This document shows, piece after piece, positions 10,820 to 22,528 of a stretch of 64,000 bases of DNA. Every line of letters begins with the position of its first letter. The first letter of the stretch is position 1. The notes under the pieces are model-generated. The model did no database searches, was not told the origin of the DNA, and was given only the letters and a program-made list of their open reading frames with translations. The position numbers and the translations under genes were made by a program. The stretch comes from Cymbidium sinense (Eukaryota > Streptophyta > Magnoliopsida > Asparagales > Orchidaceae): NCBI GenBank assembly GCA_021442155.1, contig CM038214.1, forward strand, positions 140,220,040-140,284,039. Reading direction: 5' to 3'.

Positions 10820-11855
10820 AACTTTGGCTCACATGTATAAATAATTCAATTGAAAGAAGCATAACTTTTGCATGATTTTCAATTCTTGTAGTCCCTTGTA
10901 CATTCATGTGTATTGAAGAATAGTGGATATATCCAGTTTGGACATTCCAGAGATGTAAGGCTTTAAGTAGACCCAATGAGGTCTTCACTCCCCTAGTATA
11001 ATAATGGTGAAGCATCAACTTAAAACTTTTAAATATTTGTATGTACATTTAGCAAATGAATGAAAATCTCCTTTTCAACTTTAGCTCACATGTATAAATA
11101 ATTCAATTGAAAGAAATATAACTTTTGCATGATTTTCAATGCTTGTAGTCACTTGTACATTCATGTGTATTCAAGAATAGGTATGTCTAGTCGGACATTC
11201 CGGATGCAAGGCTTTAAGTATCCCCAAGGAGGTCTTTACCTCACTCCCCTGGTTTAACAATGGTGAAGTATCCACTTAAAACTTTTATACACTTGTATGT
11301 GCATTTAGCTAATGAATGGAAACCTCATTTTCAACTTTAGCTCATATGTATAAACAATTCAATTGAAAGAAATACAACTTTTGCATAATTTTCCATTCTT
11401 GTAGTCACTTGTGCATTCATGTGTATTCAAGAATAGTGGGTATATCTAGTCTGTACATTTTGGGGATGCAAGGCTTTAAGTAGCCCTAAGGAGATTTTTA
11501 CCTCACTCCCCTAGTTTAACAATGGCAAAGTATCCACTTAAAACTTTTATACACTTGTATATGCATTTAGCTAATGAATGAAAATATCCTTTTCAATTTA
11601 GCTCACTTGTATAAATAATTCAATTGAGAGATACAACTTGTGCATGATTTTCCATTCTTTTAGTCAATTGTACATTTATGTGTATTCAAGAATAGTGGGT
11701 ATATCTAATCTGGACATTCCAGGGATGCGAGGCTTTTAGTAGCTCCAAGGAGGTCTTTACCTCATTCCCCTGGTTTAGCAATGACAAAGTAGCTGCTTAA
11801 AACTTTGATATAATTGTATGTGCATTTAGCAAATGAATTAAAATCTCCTTTTCTA
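10820..11855 (+). repeat. Tandem repeat, four copies of about 257 bp
   Basis: Four direct copies start at about 10820, 11078, 11334 and 11595, with unit lengths of 257, 256, 261 and about 260 bp. Each begins with AACTTTAGCTCACATGTATA or a close variant, contains TTTTGCATGATTTTC, TGTATTCAAGAATAG, GGACATTCC and AAGGCTTTAAGTA, and ends with AAATCTCCTTTTC. Copies differ by scattered substitutions and small indels. No convincing coding potential: the open stretches in either strand are short and not conserved between copies. Confidence 0.93.
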
Positions 11856-13252
11856 CAAATATACACATCTATGTTCATCATCTAAGTGTGCTAAAACATA
11901 TTGTATGTGTAGGTATATTTAGGATTAATATCATATGCATGTTACATGTGATGGAAAGGAATGATTAAGCATATGCCATGTGATAGTAATTCAATTGAAT
12001 TAATCTTAAGATACCTTTCATATTAAATAAGATTATTTAAAGTGAGCCTAAACTTAGGATTAAGTTAAAATTTGTAATAAGCCAATCACTAAAGAGAACT
12101 AAATCAAATTTACATGCTTTAGAAATTAGCTTTAGGTAGGGATGAAAGAGGGCAATCCTCGTTTCTTCTTTTCATAACACTTAGTTGTTAAGTGTAATCA
12201 AATGAAACAATAGAAAAAATAAATTAAAATTCTTAAATCAATTAAATAACATTATGCGAAACTAACCCTTCATGTTAAATTAAATCTTCTTAAACCTAGA
12301 GAACTACAACTCTAAAGCCTAGCAAGACATACCACACAATCCTTAACACACACATTAGAATTAAGTCACTACTTCTAGTTTTTTGTTAGGGTGGTACTTA
12401 GTATGATGTATATTTTGATTTGTGATGTATTGTTGTAAACTGGATGTTAGTGTGTATGCCTCGTAGACTGGATGGTAAGTCGTGATTAGCCTAATCATAT
12501 TTTTTACAGGGGATTATGTTTAAGGGGTTGCTTAAAAATAAATATAATTGCTCTCTTTGCAAGTTGCTTAAGCCCATAAGCATAATCCAAGTTAGGATAG
12601 GTGGACTTGGTTACCCATGTGTAGGGTGATAAGTCTTAATTGATATGACTACTTAAGATTATATGTATGTTTAACTAACCTCTATTTTGAAGGTGCAGTT
12701 AGATTTAGTTTTCTTATTCTTAATGTAATTTTACAATTAGAAATTAGGATTAGTGCTATGGGGATAAGGTGAGCATTAGTTAGAAGGCTTTGTCCTAGGA
12801 GGCCATGTGATGTCCTTGAAGTGGAGCAAATTAAATCAAAGGAAAGAAATAAATACATGAAGAATGAAGAATGAATATTGCCCATAGCATTAATTCATTA
12901 TAAATTGTAATTATTATTTTGTAATTTGGGGTTGTATAAGGGTAGAGCTCGGCTACCCATCTTTTCTTTTCAGGGTGTACGGCGGTACATGACTGCATCA
13001 TCCTTTTATTCTTTCATGATAGCTATAGAAATTGGTTGATGATTTATTTAGGATGTATACTAGAAATGGCATACTTTTCTTAGTTTTCTAAATGATTTAC
13101 ATTTAAATGTGTGGCCTGGATGCAATTAGGCTCTTAGGAAAATAAATAAATCTTTTAGCCTACTACAACTCATAACTAAAGTTTTAAATAATTCATAACC
13201 TCACATAAAGCCTAGGCATTAAATCAAGATAGTTAAAAGATTTAGCAACCCC
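11856..13252. other. AT-rich intergenic DNA up to the LINE junction, nothing recognised
   Basis: No coding similarity was found. The words ACTGGATGTTAG/ACTGGATGGTAAG (near 12438 and 12468) and GGTTACCCATG/GGCTACCCATC (near 12610 and 12950) recur loosely, hinting at old repeat sequence. The segment ends at about 13252, where LINE coding sequence starts abruptly. Confidence 0.45.
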
Positions 13253-13920
13253 TTGTTATTACCTTTATTTGGTTTATTTGTATGGATAGAAATGATGCTA
13301 AATATTGTGGTATTCCTATGAATCATAAAAGGAACCTAGCTAGAACTAAAGAAAAAAAATTCATGCTTTGTTTAATTCTGATTTAATTAGTGACATCCAT
13401 TTTAGAGGTTACAAAATTGGGCTCATTTCATTAATGCTTCTTTCAATAAGGTTGTTAGGATTATCCATTGGATCAAACCTATTGAGAACTTTATTTAAAT
13501 CAATATTGATGGTTCAGTTTCACCTAATAAATATGGTTGTGGTGATATTATTAGGGTTCCAAAGTTATTGTCATTTGTGCTTTTGCTTATCCCCTCAAAG
13601 CATGTTCTTTTATTTATGCTGAGCTAGTGGATGTTAATAAAACTATTGATATTTTTTTTGAACAAAGGCATCTTTAATATTTTGATTGAAGTTGACACTC
13701 TTCTTTTACTTGATATGCTCACTTCTACTAAAATGGGGAATGCTGACCTATTTTATCTTAATCACACTAAAACCCTCCTCTCTTTAGTTTGCCACAAATT
13801 TTCTCATATTCATCGTGAAGGTAATGCTTGTGCGGATTTCCTAGCCAATTTGGGTGCTGAATTAAATGAGCTCACCATATTAGATAATCAAAACTTAACT
13901 AAGCGAGAGGCTTGGTTAAT
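13253..13920 (+). pseudogene. LINE ORF2 C-terminus, RNase H domain
   Basis: Plant L1 elements often carry an RNase H domain that removes RNA from the RNA-DNA hybrid. Visible here are INIDGS (first Asp), AELVDV (catalytic Glu), IEVDTLLLL (second Asp) and the terminal HIHREGNACADFLANLG (last His/Asp region), i.e. all four acidic positions. The frame breaks between the IDGS and AEL blocks and again before IEVD, so the domain cannot be made as one protein. The open stretch from 13631 contains the last two blocks and then runs into the UTR. Confidence 0.88.
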
Positions 13921-16058
13921 CTGGATAGCTGGACTTACTTCATACTTTAGTTTGTGGCTTTTTTGTTGGTCTTTATCTATGGTGTTTTCTTTGAGCCTTT
14001 TTATTGATTGTTGTTTTTGTGCTTTCCCATATTGGGATTGTTCCTTGCTACTCTTCTTTAGGGTCTTGGCTAACCTCATTTTCTATGAGTGTTGCCTTGG
14101 GTGGATCTGTTATTTGTTTTTTACCTTGGTTGTCTTGGTGGTGCTTGTTTGAACTATTGTTAGTCTTTTCATTTATCTTAGTGTTGAGATTTTTGGTTCT
14201 GATTTCCTTTTCTATTTTGGCTCGATATCTGATTATTGGTGGTTCCCTCGACTTGTTTGGCTTGAAGCTTGATGTTTTATGGTTGTTTCCTTCTATTTTC
14301 TCTTTGGTTGGTTGTTATTCTTTAGGGTCTAGAAGGGACCTTTATTTTGCTGGGTTAAGTTCCTTTCTCCCCTGGTTTCTTCTTTGGTGGGTTGGTGGTC
14401 CACCTAGGATTGCCTTTCCTTGATTGTTTTCCTAGTTGGGTGATTACCATAATTATTTCTTGGTTGTTTTTGGTGGCCTCCAATTGGGTTGTGGCTATGC
14501 CAACAATCGATCTTTCCCTCCAAATGAGGTTTGCCTCATATCTAGGCTGGGTGCTTCCTTATCTTATGTTGGATCTTCTATTGTTGGTGGTTGGTTGGTG
14601 TGGGGTCAGTTGATTAATTGATTGGTTATTGTTGGTTGGGTGTTTGTTTTGGCTACTTTTACCTCCTCTAATGATGGCAGATCTGGGGGGTTGTTGGTGG
14701 TTTCTTTTTGGTTTGGATTTAGTAATTATTTGTTGGCTATTATTTTTCTATTTTGTTGATTAGAGCTTAGTGATCGTTTCACTTGGTTTATTTTGATTCT
14801 TTTGGTTATGTTTTTAGCCTCTTCCTATAATGGCCTTCCTCTATTGGCTGCAACTGCTTTTCATTTGCTCTTTTTCTTTTTGGGTGGTAGCTTAGCTATG
14901 AGTTTATTTTCTCCTAGCATAAATGTTGTTTGCTGGTGGGCTGGGTGGCTTTATTGGTTGTTTGCTTTTGTTTTATCTAGTAAGCTCTTGTGGTTATTTT
15001 TGTGGTTTTGGTTTTTTATTGTCATTTGTTTTGGTTAAATGTTTAATTGTTGTTTTTCCTTGGTCTTTGGTGACTTAGTTTGGTGTATTGGATTTTATTT
15101 TGGATGTGGGTATTATCTATTTCAAGTGTATTTTGCTATACTTATTTCCTAATACCGGCCTCTTGGTTTGTGGTGGTGGTTCTATTATTAAACTAGCTAT
15201 TCTTGGTGGTAGCCTTGCTAGATGCTCCTTTGGTCTTTTTTTTTGTCTTGGTGGAGAACTCACCCTTTTATCTTGTTTGCTTGAGTTATCACTGGATTAG
15301 AGTTTTGGTTGTTGGTCGTGTTAGCTGTCCCCTCTATTTAGGTATTTGTTTGTTGCTGCCTTGGGGACAATCTTGGGATGGTTCTTTAGCTTTGAGCCTA
15401 TCTTTTCTGGATTGTGTTGTTATTCTTTTTAATGATGCTTGCTTTTTTTTGGTATTTCTCCTCCCTTTTGGGTTGCTTTTGGTTTTATCTTGTATTGCTC
15501 CCGATGGATGGCTCTTGGTGCCTTAAGCTTTTGTTTTGGTAGCTTTGTGCTTGGATGTTACTTTGTTGGAAGACTTTGCGGCATTGTTGGATGATGATCT
15601 CGGATGATACATGATGTTATGATGGCCTTAATGTTTCCCTGTATTTCTTGTTTTGGCTAGTAGAACTATATATAATTGTAACCATTTCTCTGAAGTTTGG
15701 ATGCTTACATATAGTGTTGCTCCTTGAGATGATTGCGATTAAACCTGAGCCTTTTCTTTACTTTGCTCTTTCTCTTTATGTCTGCTTAATTGTACTCATC
15801 CTTTCCCTAGAATGTTATAGATTTCTTTTATAGGTTGGCAGTCTAGCCGGTGGATTTTGTTGTTGCTCATATGGATCTTCTACTGTTATTGATTTGGTTT
15901 TTCTTTTACTTCTCTTTATTTAATATTGTAATAGTTTGGGGATTCATCTCTTTAGATTTTATTATAGTTCTTGGAGCATTAGTTTAGAGATTCATCCCTT
16001 TGAAGGACTTTGTAATCCTTATTTTGTGGCAATAAATTACCCCTAATTTTCCAAAAAA
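13253..16058 (+). mobile_element. LINE, 5'-truncated: RNase H end of ORF2 plus about 2.1 kb of GT-rich 3' UTR
   Basis: The copy starts abruptly at about 13253 in sequence matching 62240-62260 of the right-end LINE, so the upstream 5 kb (ORF1, endonuclease, RT) is missing, the usual outcome of incomplete reverse transcription. After the RNase H part, a very long G/T-rich 3' UTR (about 13920-16045) ends with a family-typical tail: AAGGACTTTGTAAT, GGCAATAAATTA and an A-run at 16049-16058, which joins directly to CTCTAAACCC. The hydrophobic open frames in the UTR are products of its TTG/GGT composition. Confidence 0.88.
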
Positions 16059-17239
16059 AAAAACTCTAAACCCTAACCACCTAAAACATAAACCTAAACT
16101 AAACAAAACCCATAAATTAAAACTACTAAACCTAAACTAAACCCAAACCCTAAACTTAAACCATAAACTCTAAACCTAAACCTAAATAAATAAAATAAAA
16201 ATAAAAACTAAACCTAAACTCTAAACCCTAAACCTAAACTAACCCACCTAAACCCTAAACCTAAACCTAAACTCAAACCTCCTTAAACTATTAAAACTAA
16301 AACTCTACTAACCCTACCTAAACCTCCCTAACTAAATAAACTCAACCCTAAACCCTAAACCCTAAACCCTAAACTAAACTAAACCATAAACCCTCCAAAA
16401 ATCTAAAATCCTAAACTAAATAAACCTAAATATAATAAATAAAAACCTAAATAAATAAAAAATAATATGTAAACCTACTAAATCAAAATATAAACCTAAA
16501 CCTAAAATAAAATATAAAATAAATAAATAAACTAAAATAAAATAAAGAAAAAACCTAAAACTAAAATATAATAAACGTGAAAATAAAAAAAACTAAAATA
16601 AAAAAACTAAACCAAAATAAAAAATAAAATAAACCTAAAAATAAAATAAAACCAAAAAAAAAAAATAAAATAAAATAAATAAAATAAAACTCTAAACCTA
16701 AAATAAACTACAAAATAAAACTTATAAATAATCCTAAAATAAATAAACTAAACAAAATTAAAATAAAATTAAAATAAAATAAACTCAATTAAATAAAAAA
16801 ATAAACTAAATAAATCTAAACCTATCAGTTTACTTAATTTTAAAAAAGAAATCTTAAACCCTAAACCCAACAAACCCTAAACCCTAAATCCTAAACTCTA
16901 AACCCTACACCCAAAATAAACTTCAACCTAATCCTAAACCCTAAGCTAAACCCTAAACATTAAAACCCAAACCAAAACCCTAAATCCTAAACCCTACAAA
17001 ACCATAAACCCTAAACCTAAACTAACCCTAAATACCTTAAACCCTAAGTCAAAAAACCACTAAACCTAAAACCATAATCCCTAAACAGAAACCCTAAACC
17101 TAAAACCATATAGCCAAACCTAAACCTTAAAACAATCACTAAACCCTAAACCTAAACCTAAACCTTAACCAAACCCAAAACCTAAACCCCAACCCTAAAC
17201 TTCCTAAAGTAACTAAATAAATAAATAAACCTAAACCCT
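16059..17239 (+). repeat. CCCTAAA telomere-like and AT-rich blocks
   Basis: CCCTAAA/CCTAAA-rich DNA lies at 16059-16390, AT-rich AAATAAA/CCTAAA at about 16390-16815, the junction motif at 16821-16840, and then CCCTAAA-rich DNA to about 17205. The GRP-upstream spacer (AAAGTAACTAAATAAATAAA) sits at about 17205-17228. From here rightward the array strand is opposite to that of the left arm. Confidence 0.92.
16821..16840 (+). repeat. Conserved array-junction motif
   Basis: CCTATCAGTTTACTTAATTT followed by an A-rich run. It separates an AT-rich block from a CCCTAAA block. Other clear plus-strand copies are at 20141, 21011, 23521, 25991, 31601, 32539, 38679 and 47176. Confidence 0.78.
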
Positions 17240-17730
17240 AAAAATGGGTAGAACCTTGATGGTAGGAACATCACCATCAACCAAGCTTAGTCTAGATCTG
17301 GTGGTGGAGGCAAAGGCGGAGGCAGCAATTATCATAGTGGTGGTTGGAGATCTCGAGGTGCTGGTGGATATGGAGGTGGTGGTTAGTGCAGTGGTGATCA
17401 TGGAGGAAAGAGGAGCGACGGAGGTTAAAGCCATGGTGGTTGTAGAGGGAGAGATTATAGATATGATGGCAGATCTCGCTACTCGAGTGGTGAGGCTGGT
17501 TCTCATGGGAACTTGAGAAACTAAAAAATGGCTGATCCGATCTGCTGCTTATGGAACTGTGCCTTTACAGCAAAAATAGTTCTAGTTATCTAGGGTTTTC
17601 TATTTGCTCTATGTGTGCTCATTTTTTATCTATGTTGTTACTTATTTCTTAGAAAACAAGGTCTGTTACTTGGTTGATGAAATTGAAAAGAATAAATATT
17701 TAATCTAAATTTATTCTCTTTTAAGAAAAC
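17240..17730 (+). pseudogene. GRP7-like retro-fragment, copy C
   Basis: This copy shows the RRM end most clearly. From AAAATGGG the frame reads N-G-stop-NLDGRNITINQA-stop-SRSGGGG, where both stops are TAG in place of glutamine codons (CAG) of the family sequence NGQNLDGRNITVNQAQSRS. A glycine-rich tail follows, with GRGAGGYGGGG near 17350-17385, and ends near SSGEAGSHGNLRN (cf. YSRGGGSDGNWRN) at about 17520. A 3' UTR of about 200 bp (LWNCAFTA.. region, then TTCTCTTTTAAGAAAACC) closes the unit at about 17730. There is no RRM N-terminus, no intron and no promoter. Valine-rich open frames over it on both strands are out of frame. Confidence 0.87.
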
Positions 17731-18720
17731 CTTAAATCCTAAACCTTAAACCCTAATCCCTAAACCCTAAACCTGAAAACCTAAACCTAAATAAATAAAA
17801 TAAAATAAAATAAAAACCTAAATGTTAAACCTAAAATGTAAATCCTAAACCTTAAACTACCTAAACCCTAAACCCTAAAAAAAAAAACTAAACTAAACTA
17901 AACTAAAACCTAAACCCCAAAATAAAACCAAAAAAACCAAAAAACCTAAACCTAAACTAAATAAAACCTAAAAATAAAATAATAAAAAAACCTTAACCTA
18001 AATAAAATAAAATAAAAACCTAAACTAAAACCAAAACCTAAACTTAAAAGTAAGAATAAAATAAAATAAAATAAAAAATAAAAACTAAACTAAAATAAAA
18101 TTTACGAAAACCTAAACTAAACTTAAAATAAAAAATAAACCTAAAATAAAACCTAAGTAAAATAAAAACTAAAATAAAATAAAATAAACCTATAAAATTT
18201 AATAAATAAAACTTAAACCTAAACAAAATAAAACCTAAACCTAAAATAAAATAAAACTAAATTAAAATAAAATACTAAAAATATAAACTACAATAAACTA
18301 AAAAATAAACCTAAAATAAACCTAATAAATAAAATAAAACCCTAAATAAAATAAAAGTAAAATAAACTCAAATAAATAAAATAAATTAAAATAAACCCTG
18401 ATTTACAATTAAAATCCACCTTAAACCCTAAAACCATAATCCCTAATTCCTAAACTACCTAAACTAAACCTAAACGATAACTAAACTAAATTATACCTAA
18501 ACCATAAAAAAGCATAAAACTAAACCCTAAAAATCTTAAAAAACTAAATCTAAAAACTAAACCTAAACTAAACCCTAAACATTAAACCCTAAACACTAAA
18601 CCTTAAACCAACTTTAAACCACAAACCTAAAAAACCTAATTTTAACCCTAACCTTAAACCCTAAACCCTAAACCAAAAACTAAAGCAACTAAATACATAA
18701 AATAAATAAATATAAACCTT
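17731..18720 (+). repeat. CCCTAAA and AT-rich blocks between GRP copies C and D
   Basis: A short CCCTAAA block (17731-17790) is followed by AT-rich AAATAAA/CCTAAA (17790-18400) and another CCCTAAA-like block (18410-18700). There is no LINE here, so C and D are only 1.48 kb apart, much less than the roughly 6 kb spacing that follows. The AAGCAACTAAATACATAAA spacer precedes copy D. Confidence 0.9.
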
Positions 18721-19197
18721 AAGAATGGGTAGAACCTTTACAGAAGGAACATCATAGTCAACCAGGCTTAGTCGAGATCTTGCGGTGGAGGCGATGGTGA
18801 AGGTGGCGATTAACGTAGTGGTGGTGGGGATCTAGAGGTACATATATGGGTGTGGTGGTAGTGTTTTGGAGGTGAGAGGAGTGATGAGGTTCTGACCATG
18901 ATGGTGGTGGAGGGAGAGATTACGGATTTGTTGGTGAATCTTACTACTCGAGAGGTGAGGGTGGTTCTGATGGGAGTTGGAGAAATTGAGGAACGACCAA
19001 TCTAATCCGCTACTTATGGAAATGTGTCTTTATAGTGGAGATTATTCTACTTATTTAGGGTTTTTGATTTGCTCTATGCATGCTCATTTTTTAATCTATA
19101 TTGTCACTTGTGTCTTAGAAAACTTGATGTGTTACTTAGTTAATGAAATCGAAAAGAAAAAATGTTGAATATGAATTTGTTCTCTGTTAAAAAAAAC
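18721..19197 (+). pseudogene. GRP7-like retro-fragment, copy D
   Basis: It starts AAGAATGGGTAGAACC, so it shares with copy C the nonsense change at the first glutamine of NGQNLDG; the two copies probably share that mutated ancestor. The NLDGRNIT.. region is altered (TTTACAGAAGGAACATCATA), the SRS-GGGG start is present (TCGAGATCTTGCGGTGGAGG), and the glycine-rich tail is shortened near 18830-18870. The C-terminus YSRGEGGSDGSWRN is readable at 18951-18988 followed by TGA. The 3' UTR ends in an eight-base A-run followed by CC (about 19189-19198). Confidence 0.85.
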
Positions 19198-21177
19198 CAA
19201 AAACCCTAAATTAAAACCTTAAATCTAAAACTAAAACCCTAAACCCTAAACCCTAAAACCCTAAACTCTAAAACCTAAATCATAAAAGCTAACCCTAAAC
19301 CCTAAAATCTAATCCCTAAACCCTAAAACCTAAACCCTAAACCCTAAACCTTAAACCCTAAATGAACCCTAAACCTTAAACCTTAATAAGCTAAAAACCT
19401 AAACCTAAACTAAATAAAACCTAAAAATAAAATAATTAAACAAACCTAAACCAAAATAAAATAAAAACCTAAACCTAAAACTAAATAAATAATGAAATTA
19501 AAAAAAAACAAAACTAAAATAAAATAAATAAAAACCTAAACTAAACTAAAAAAAATAAAAGGCCAAATTAAAATAAATACTAAACTTAAAATAAAAATTA
19601 AAATAAAATAAAAACTAAATGAAAACCTTTACCTAAAAAATAAATTAAAGAATAAGTAATAAATAAAACTTAAACTCTAAACTAAAAATAAACTTAAACC
19701 TAAAGTAAAAATAAAATAATCCTAAACTTAAACTAAAATAAATTAAACCTAAACCTTAACCTAAAATAACTAAACCTAAACCTAAACCTAAACTAAATAA
19801 AATAAAATAAACTAAAAATAAACCTAAACCTAAACTAAATAATAAAACCTTAAAATAAACCAAAAATAAAAACCTAAAACCTAAACCTTAAAAAATAAAA
19901 CAAAAATATAAACCTACACCTAAAAATAAAAAATAAAGCCTAAACCTACAAAATAAAAGAAAAATAAAACTAAACTAAAACATAAACATAAACCTAAAAA
20001 ATAAACTAAAATAAAAAACCTAAAATAAATAAACTAAACTAAATAAGAATAATAATAAACCTAAATATAAATTAAAAAATAAAATAAACTAAAACAAATA
20101 AAATATACTAAATAAACTAAATAAAATAAATAAACCTATACCTAAGAGATTACTTAATTTAAAAAAAATTAAACAAAATAAAAAAATATAAATAACCCTA
20201 AACCCTAAACTTAACCCTAAACCCTAAACCCTAAACCCTAAAAAACTAAATAATCACAAATCCATAAAACCTATAACCATAAACCCTAAACCTTAAACCC
20301 TAAAAAGCTTAAAATCTAAACCTAAACTAAGGAAAACATAAAAATAAAATAAATAAAAAAACCTAAACCTAAATAAAATAAAATAAAATAAAAACTTAAA
20401 TTAAAACCTAAACATAAACCTAAACATAAAAATCAAATACAATCCAAAATAAAAACTAAACTAAAATAAAATAAATAAAAACCTAAAGTAAACTAAAAAA
20501 TAAAATAAACCTAAAAATAAAAAACATAAATAAAATAAAATTAAAATAAACCTAAAATAAAATAAAATAAAGACTAAATAAAATCCTAAACCAAAAAATA
20601 AACCTAAAAATAAATAAAAATAAAACCTAAACCATAAACATAAAATATAATAAAATAAAATAAACTAAAACCAAAACCAAAATAAACAAAACTAAAATAA
20701 ATAAAACCTAAACCTCAACCTAAAATAAATTAAGCCAAAACCTTAAACTAAAAGTAAACCTAAACCTAAACTAGAAAAATAAAATCTAAAAATAAACCTA
20801 AAATCAAAACCTAAAACCTAAACCCAAAAAAATAAAATAAAAACCAAAACCTAAACCTAAAAATAAAAGATAAAACCTAAACCTAAAAAATAAAACAAAA
20901 CTAAAAAAGTAAACAAAGATCTAAACTAAAATATTCTTAAATAAAAATAAAAAATAAAATAAACTAAAATAAAGAAAAAATCAACTAAATAAACTATGGA
21001 AACTTAAACATTTTAGTTTACTTAATTAACAAAAAAAAACCCTAATCCTAAATTAAACCCTAAACCTTAAACCCTAAATCCTAAACGTGAAACTAAACCC
21101 AAAAACCCTAAACCTAAACCCCTAAACACAAACTAACTAAAATAAAATAAATTAAAAAAACCCTAACCCTAAACCCT
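19198..21177 (+). repeat. CCCTAAA and AT-rich blocks, unit 1, GRP to LINE
   Basis: CCCTAAA-rich at 19198-19385; AT-rich at 19385-20140; junction motif at 20141-20160; CCCTAAA at 20185-20310; AT-rich at 20310-21005; second motif at 21011-21027; CCCTAAA at 21035-21177, where it meets the LINE piece with the join CCCTAAACCCTGTTGG. Confidence 0.9.
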
Positions 21178-22528
21178 GTTGGTTATTCTTTTGCCTTGGT
21201 TTTGGGTTTGGTTTTTCTCCTTAAATAAGCCTCTGTTGGGTGCATTATTTGCAGCACATTTTGTGTTGTTATTTTGCTTCATGTCATGTTAGTCTTTGTT
21301 GCTAGGGAAGTTTTGTTTTTTGGCTGGTCCTAGCTAGCTGTTATTATTGCCTTTCTATGGTGGTTGTGCTTCTTTTGGACCACTATTGTGTGGTACTTTG
21401 TTGGTTTTCTGCATTTACTTGGCTGATGGTGATGCTTCTTTTGTTGGTTCCTTATGATGGGTTCTTCTCTGGTGGTGGCCTTATGGCTGTTTTACTTAGC
21501 TAGTTTTGTTGGAGGAGTTTTAGTTGTCCTTCTAATCTTGGTTGGTTGATTTTTTTTCTTTGTTAGTCTCTTCCTTCTTCTTGAACAAATTACTGGAGCC
21601 TTCTGTTGTGCTTGTCGAACCTTTGTTGATTCTTTTGTATTGAACTTTTTAGTTTCTGGTGGTTGGTGGCTATCTTTGGTCCTCTTTGTGTGGATGTTTT
21701 GTCTTCTAGTGATTTGTAGTAGTTGCAACTTATGTTTCCTTCAGTTTATGGTATCATTTCTAAGCTATTTAGTCATTTTTGGTTGCTCACCATAGTTTGT
21801 CTTGGTGACTGCTACTTATTAAGACATTGGCTTGAGGGCTCCTATCTTGGTTTTGTTGGCTGCTTATTTGTTAATTGACATTGGTCTAGTTCTTGCTAAA
21901 GGCTGGTTCTAGTTTTTCCTGGTGGTTTGGCTACTAGCTGGTTGTTGGCCGGTTAGTCTTTTTTTAATGGTGCAAGATCTGAACTCTATGGATTATTGGC
22001 CTTGGATGTTTGTTTGTATCAAGTATGCTGGCTATGATGGCTTTGATCTTACAAACCTCTTCTCTCTGGTTGGTAGCATTACATATGATTGTAATTCTTC
22101 TTTATGAAGTTTGGATGCTCATATGTATTGTTGCCCCTTGGGATGACCCTAACTGAGCTTGCAAACCTCTTCTCATTCTTTTACAGGTTGAAATTTATAG
22201 AGGGAATGGTTGTTACTCAGTCAAGCTAAGCTCTGTTGTTGTGGATCGTGCTTATCATGCTTTCTCAAAGGAATCATGAACTACTTCGACTGATTCTTTT
22301 ATTATTTTCAGGATTTTTTTAGTCTTACTCTGTGTCTTAATCTCTTATGCTTTTTAGTTGTTGAATTTGCTCTTTTATTTTATTTTCTTTTTCTAAAGTA
22401 CTTAGATGGGGGTTTAGCTCTTTAGGTTTCTTGTAGCTCTAAGAGTAGTAGAATTTTAGAGCTTTACCTCTTTTAAGGACATTCTATTTTTACCTTTTAT
22501 GGTATTAAAATTCTAACTTTCTAAAAAA
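21178..22528 (+). mobile_element. LINE 3' UTR fragment, unit 1
   Basis: The G/T-rich stretch contains no ORF2 residues but is alignable by eye to 27537-28788 and 32763-36936 (shared words CCTCTGTTGGGT, GGTAGCATTACATA, GAAGTTTGGATGCT). It shares the family's 3' end with other LINEs here: TAGAATTTTAGAGCTTTACC, AAGGACATT and TTAAAATTCTAACTTTC, then an A-run into CCCTCAACAACCC. It begins about 365 bp further into the UTR than the unit-2 copy. Frames over it, such as 21922-22107, are composition-driven. Confidence 0.8.

Noticed and set aside
14004..15526. Series of hydrophobic open frames that look like membrane proteins
   Set aside because: They overlap in several frames within the TTG/GGT-rich 3' UTR of a LINE, share no family motifs, and similar frames appear in the other LINE UTRs (27184-27614, 33091-33360, 62916-63511).
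17231..17516. Overlapping plus-strand (valine/methionine-rich) and minus-strand (Thr/Ser/Ile-rich) frames of about 90 codons
   Set aside because: Both are wrong-frame readings of the glycine-rich GRP fragment; GGT/GGA repeats give GTG/GAG or antisense ACC/TCC codons. The same pattern occurs in the other GRP copies.
18044..18226. Phe/Tyr-rich minus-strand frame of 60 codons
   Set aside because: It is low-complexity translation of AAATAAA/CCTAAA repeats; similar frames arise at 31507-31707.
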